Of a DNA stretch of 34,943 nt, positions 33,570 through 34,943 are shown one piece after another. Origin of the DNA: Pontiellaceae bacterium (GTDB lineage: Bacteria > Verrucomicrobiota > Kiritimatiellia > Kiritimatiellales > Pontiellaceae); NCBI GenBank assembly GCA_016937945.1, contig JAFGVP010000068.1, positions 1 through 34,943 of the forward strand, given 5' to 3'. Under the pieces are notes generated by a model. The model was given only the letters and a program-made list of their open reading frames with translations, was not told the DNA's origin and made no database searches. Position 1 is the stretch's first letter. Each line of letters starts with the position of its first letter. The position numbers were made by a program, and so were the translations under genes.

Positions 33570-34687
33570 TCAGTATTGAACCGGTGGCGGACGGAATAAC
33601 GATCCTTGGTCAAAATAGATGGGTGCCGCTTCAAAAACCACGTTAGTCAGGTTTGTGCATCCCATAAACAGGCCGGCCTTTGTCGTTGGATACTTAATGA
33701 GCCGGGTCATGCCTTTATCGAACAGGACGCCGTCGAGTGAGCTGTAGTGCTGGTTTTCGGGGTCCACTTCAAATGCGGCAAGGTGCGGGCAACCGCTGAA
33801 CGAATCGAAGGGCAGGGTGGCAACTGTTTTTGGAATCCGGATGCTTCCCTCGATTCCTTCCGGGCAAGCGACGAGCTTTGTTTGATCCTTATTGTACAAT
33901 ACGCCGTCCTGGGTGCTGAAGATCGGATTGGATTCGCTGACTGAAATGCCGGTCAGTTTGTAACATCCCGTGAATGCGCTCCTGCGATATTGGTGACGTC
34001 GGAAAGGATCGTAACCGTTCCTGATTTATCCTTCGGGCAGAGAATGAGCCGGGTTTTATCCTTGTTGAGCAATACCCCGTCCTCACTGCTGAAAACCGGA
34101 TTCGCGTTATCCACGGTTATGGATTCAAGTTTTTCGCATTGCCAGAATAAGAAGTCATCAATCTGTATGGTTGTCGGCGGTATGTCCAAATGGGTCAGGT
34201 TGTTGCAATCGCAAAACGCCATGTCTTCGATGATGCATAGGCGATCCGGAAGCACGATGCCGGTCAGGTTGGTGCATTCGGCAAACGCGAATTTCCCGAT
34301 CTCCGTTACGGATAATCCCGCAATCATTTCAGGTATTGCGATCTCGGTGTCTTTGCCGATATAGCCGGTAATCGTGATGGTTTGGTTCGTGATGATGTAT
34401 GAGAAACCGGGGACGTTTGGATCGATGAATGCGGTGGGCCTCCCGGCTGGTTTCCGGCCCCATCCATGGGTACCCAGGGGATAGTGTAGCGTTGGCCAGC
34501 CACGATTAAATGCGGAGTCACTGATCGCAGGGGAATCGCCTTCGAAAAATACATGGTGCAACTTGCGGCAATCGGAAAAGGCGTCGTCGCCGATGGAGGT
34601 AATACTTTTTGGAATGGTGATGCGGGTTAAAGGGAACTGAATTTGCATCCTTATTGCTGAACAGCCCTCGGTTTGAATACGGTTCAA
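33570..34687 (-). pseudogene. Frameshifted BspA-type (LRR_5) leucine-rich repeat protein
   Basis: The reading frame from 34687 (TTG, or an internal ATG) to 33953 gives LRR_5 repeats such as ITSIGDDAFSDCRKLHHV and VTEIGKFAFAECTNLTGI. It then runs out in AGAHSRDVTN and stops. In the next frame the same protein continues without a gap as AFTGCYKLTGISVSE and on to 33570. A missing single base near 33985 explains the break. A unit of the type PVFSSEDGVLLNKDKTRLIL recurs three times. There is no signal peptide at the start, and the end (LFRPPPVQY) stops abruptly inside a repeat next to recR. So the gene looks truncated at both ends as well as frameshifted. Intact relatives are usually secreted surface proteins. 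Confidence 0.8.
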
Positions 34688-34836
34688 TCCATGAATTTCT
34701 TTGTTTCGGATGCCTTTTTTAAATTTGTCCGGCCACGTTGATTGGTCAACAGGTCTGTGTCTGGAGAATTTTTATGAGTAAAACTCTGGCGCAAAAGGTG
34801 ATGTAATAACGGGTAAAAAAAGTTGTTTTCGGGGTG

Positions 34837-34864
34837 TTGACAACATCAGGGATTCGTGTACCTT
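34837..34864 (+). promoter_or_regulatory. Putative promoter of tRNA-Asn
   Basis: A perfect -35 box TTGACA (34837-34842) is followed after 16 nt by TACCTT (34859-34864), a weak -10. The tRNA begins 20 bases further on. The strong -35 and distance make it the likely tRNA promoter. Confidence 0.55.
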
Positions 34865-34883
34865 GTGCACCTCTTTTGAGCAT

Positions 34884-34943
34884 TCCTGCGTAGCTCAGCG
34901 GTAGAGTAGGTGGCTGTTAACCACTTGGTCGTTGGTTCGAATC
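34884..34943 (+). tRNA. tRNA-Asn (GTT), truncated by the window end
   Basis: The first 60 nt of a tRNA are present: 5' acceptor strand TCCTGCG (34884-34890), D-arm GCTCAGCGGTAGAGT, an anticodon stem-loop with loop CTGTTAA giving anticodon GTT (34916-34918), variable region, and the T-loop start GGTTCGAATC. The 3' acceptor strand is outside the window. Confidence 0.95.

Overview
The window reads as a Gram-negative chromosome segment dominated by cell-surface polysaccharide and lipid A/LPS genes. The supporting genes are dTDP-rhamnose synthesis, an LpxL-type acyltransferase, an MsbA-like exporter, an LptF/G permease and many glycosyltransferases. The LamG-type secreted protein, the BspA-type leucine-rich repeat remnant and the GxxExxY gene set among CGCGAAG repeats are common in the PVC superphylum (Kiritimatiellota, Lentisphaerae, Verrucomicrobia) and other environmental bacteria. 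No marker here fixes the taxon, so that placement is an inference only.

Layout. 1-1895 (+): a HAD-fold protein without catalytic aspartates, a terminator, then mazG. 1907-5998 (-): a tight rmlD-rmlB-rmlA-rmlC operon making dTDP-L-rhamnose, followed by a small secreted LamG-like protein. 6213-7343 (+): a lone sugar aminotransferase, convergent with the next block. 7340-22383 (-): one uninterrupted 15-kb run of seventeen ORFs. In transcription order these are a GT4, an ArnT-like GT, a GtrB/ArnC-like GT2, a WaaE-like GT2, a repeat island with a GxxExxY gene and two small ORFs, a CgeB-like GT, a GT10 fucosyltransferase-like gene, a CatB-type acetyltransferase, a GT2, an FdtD-like acetyltransferase/ketoisomerase fusion, an FdtB-like aminotransferase, another hexapeptide acyltransferase, an AlgJ/X-like and an AlgI-like (MBOAT) O-acetylation pair, and a final GT2. 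22503-26570 (+): an MsbA-like exporter and a two-gene ABC-2 exporter. 26587-29354 (-): lpxL-like, ELM1-like, cysK. 29477-30604 (+): LptF/G permease. 30722-33568 (+): SRP RNA, dnaX, ybaB, recR. 33570-34687 (-): a frameshifted BspA-type LRR gene. 34884-34943 (+): tRNA-Asn, cut by the window edge.

How it fits together. RmlA and RmlB make dTDP-4-keto-6-deoxyglucose. This feeds RmlC/RmlD (rhamnose) and probably also the FdtD/FdtB pair (a 3-acetamido-3,6-dideoxyhexose such as Fuc3NAc or Qui3NAc). The glycosyltransferases would assemble these sugars, and the acyltransferases, including the AlgI/AlgJ-like pair, would decorate the chain. The MsbA, LpxL, ELM1 and LptF/G genes fit lipid A modification and export.

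Most unusual feature. At 17143-18073 the operon is interrupted by four copies of one element. Three are full and exactly 93 bp each: a 24-nt arm of three 8-mers, a 45-nt centre, and an inverted 24-nt arm. In transcript sense the centre holds a Shine-Dalgarno-like GG-rich stretch and an ATGA stop/start overlap. Each copy therefore ends one reading frame and starts the next. The inserted DNA keeps the operon translationally coupled, supplies both ends of the GxxExxY protein, and supplies the only visible start codon of the downstream glycosyltransferase. The element looks like a portable translation-restart cassette. A second notable point is dnaX, which has two long A-runs (A9 and A10), each followed at once by a stop in the -1 frame.
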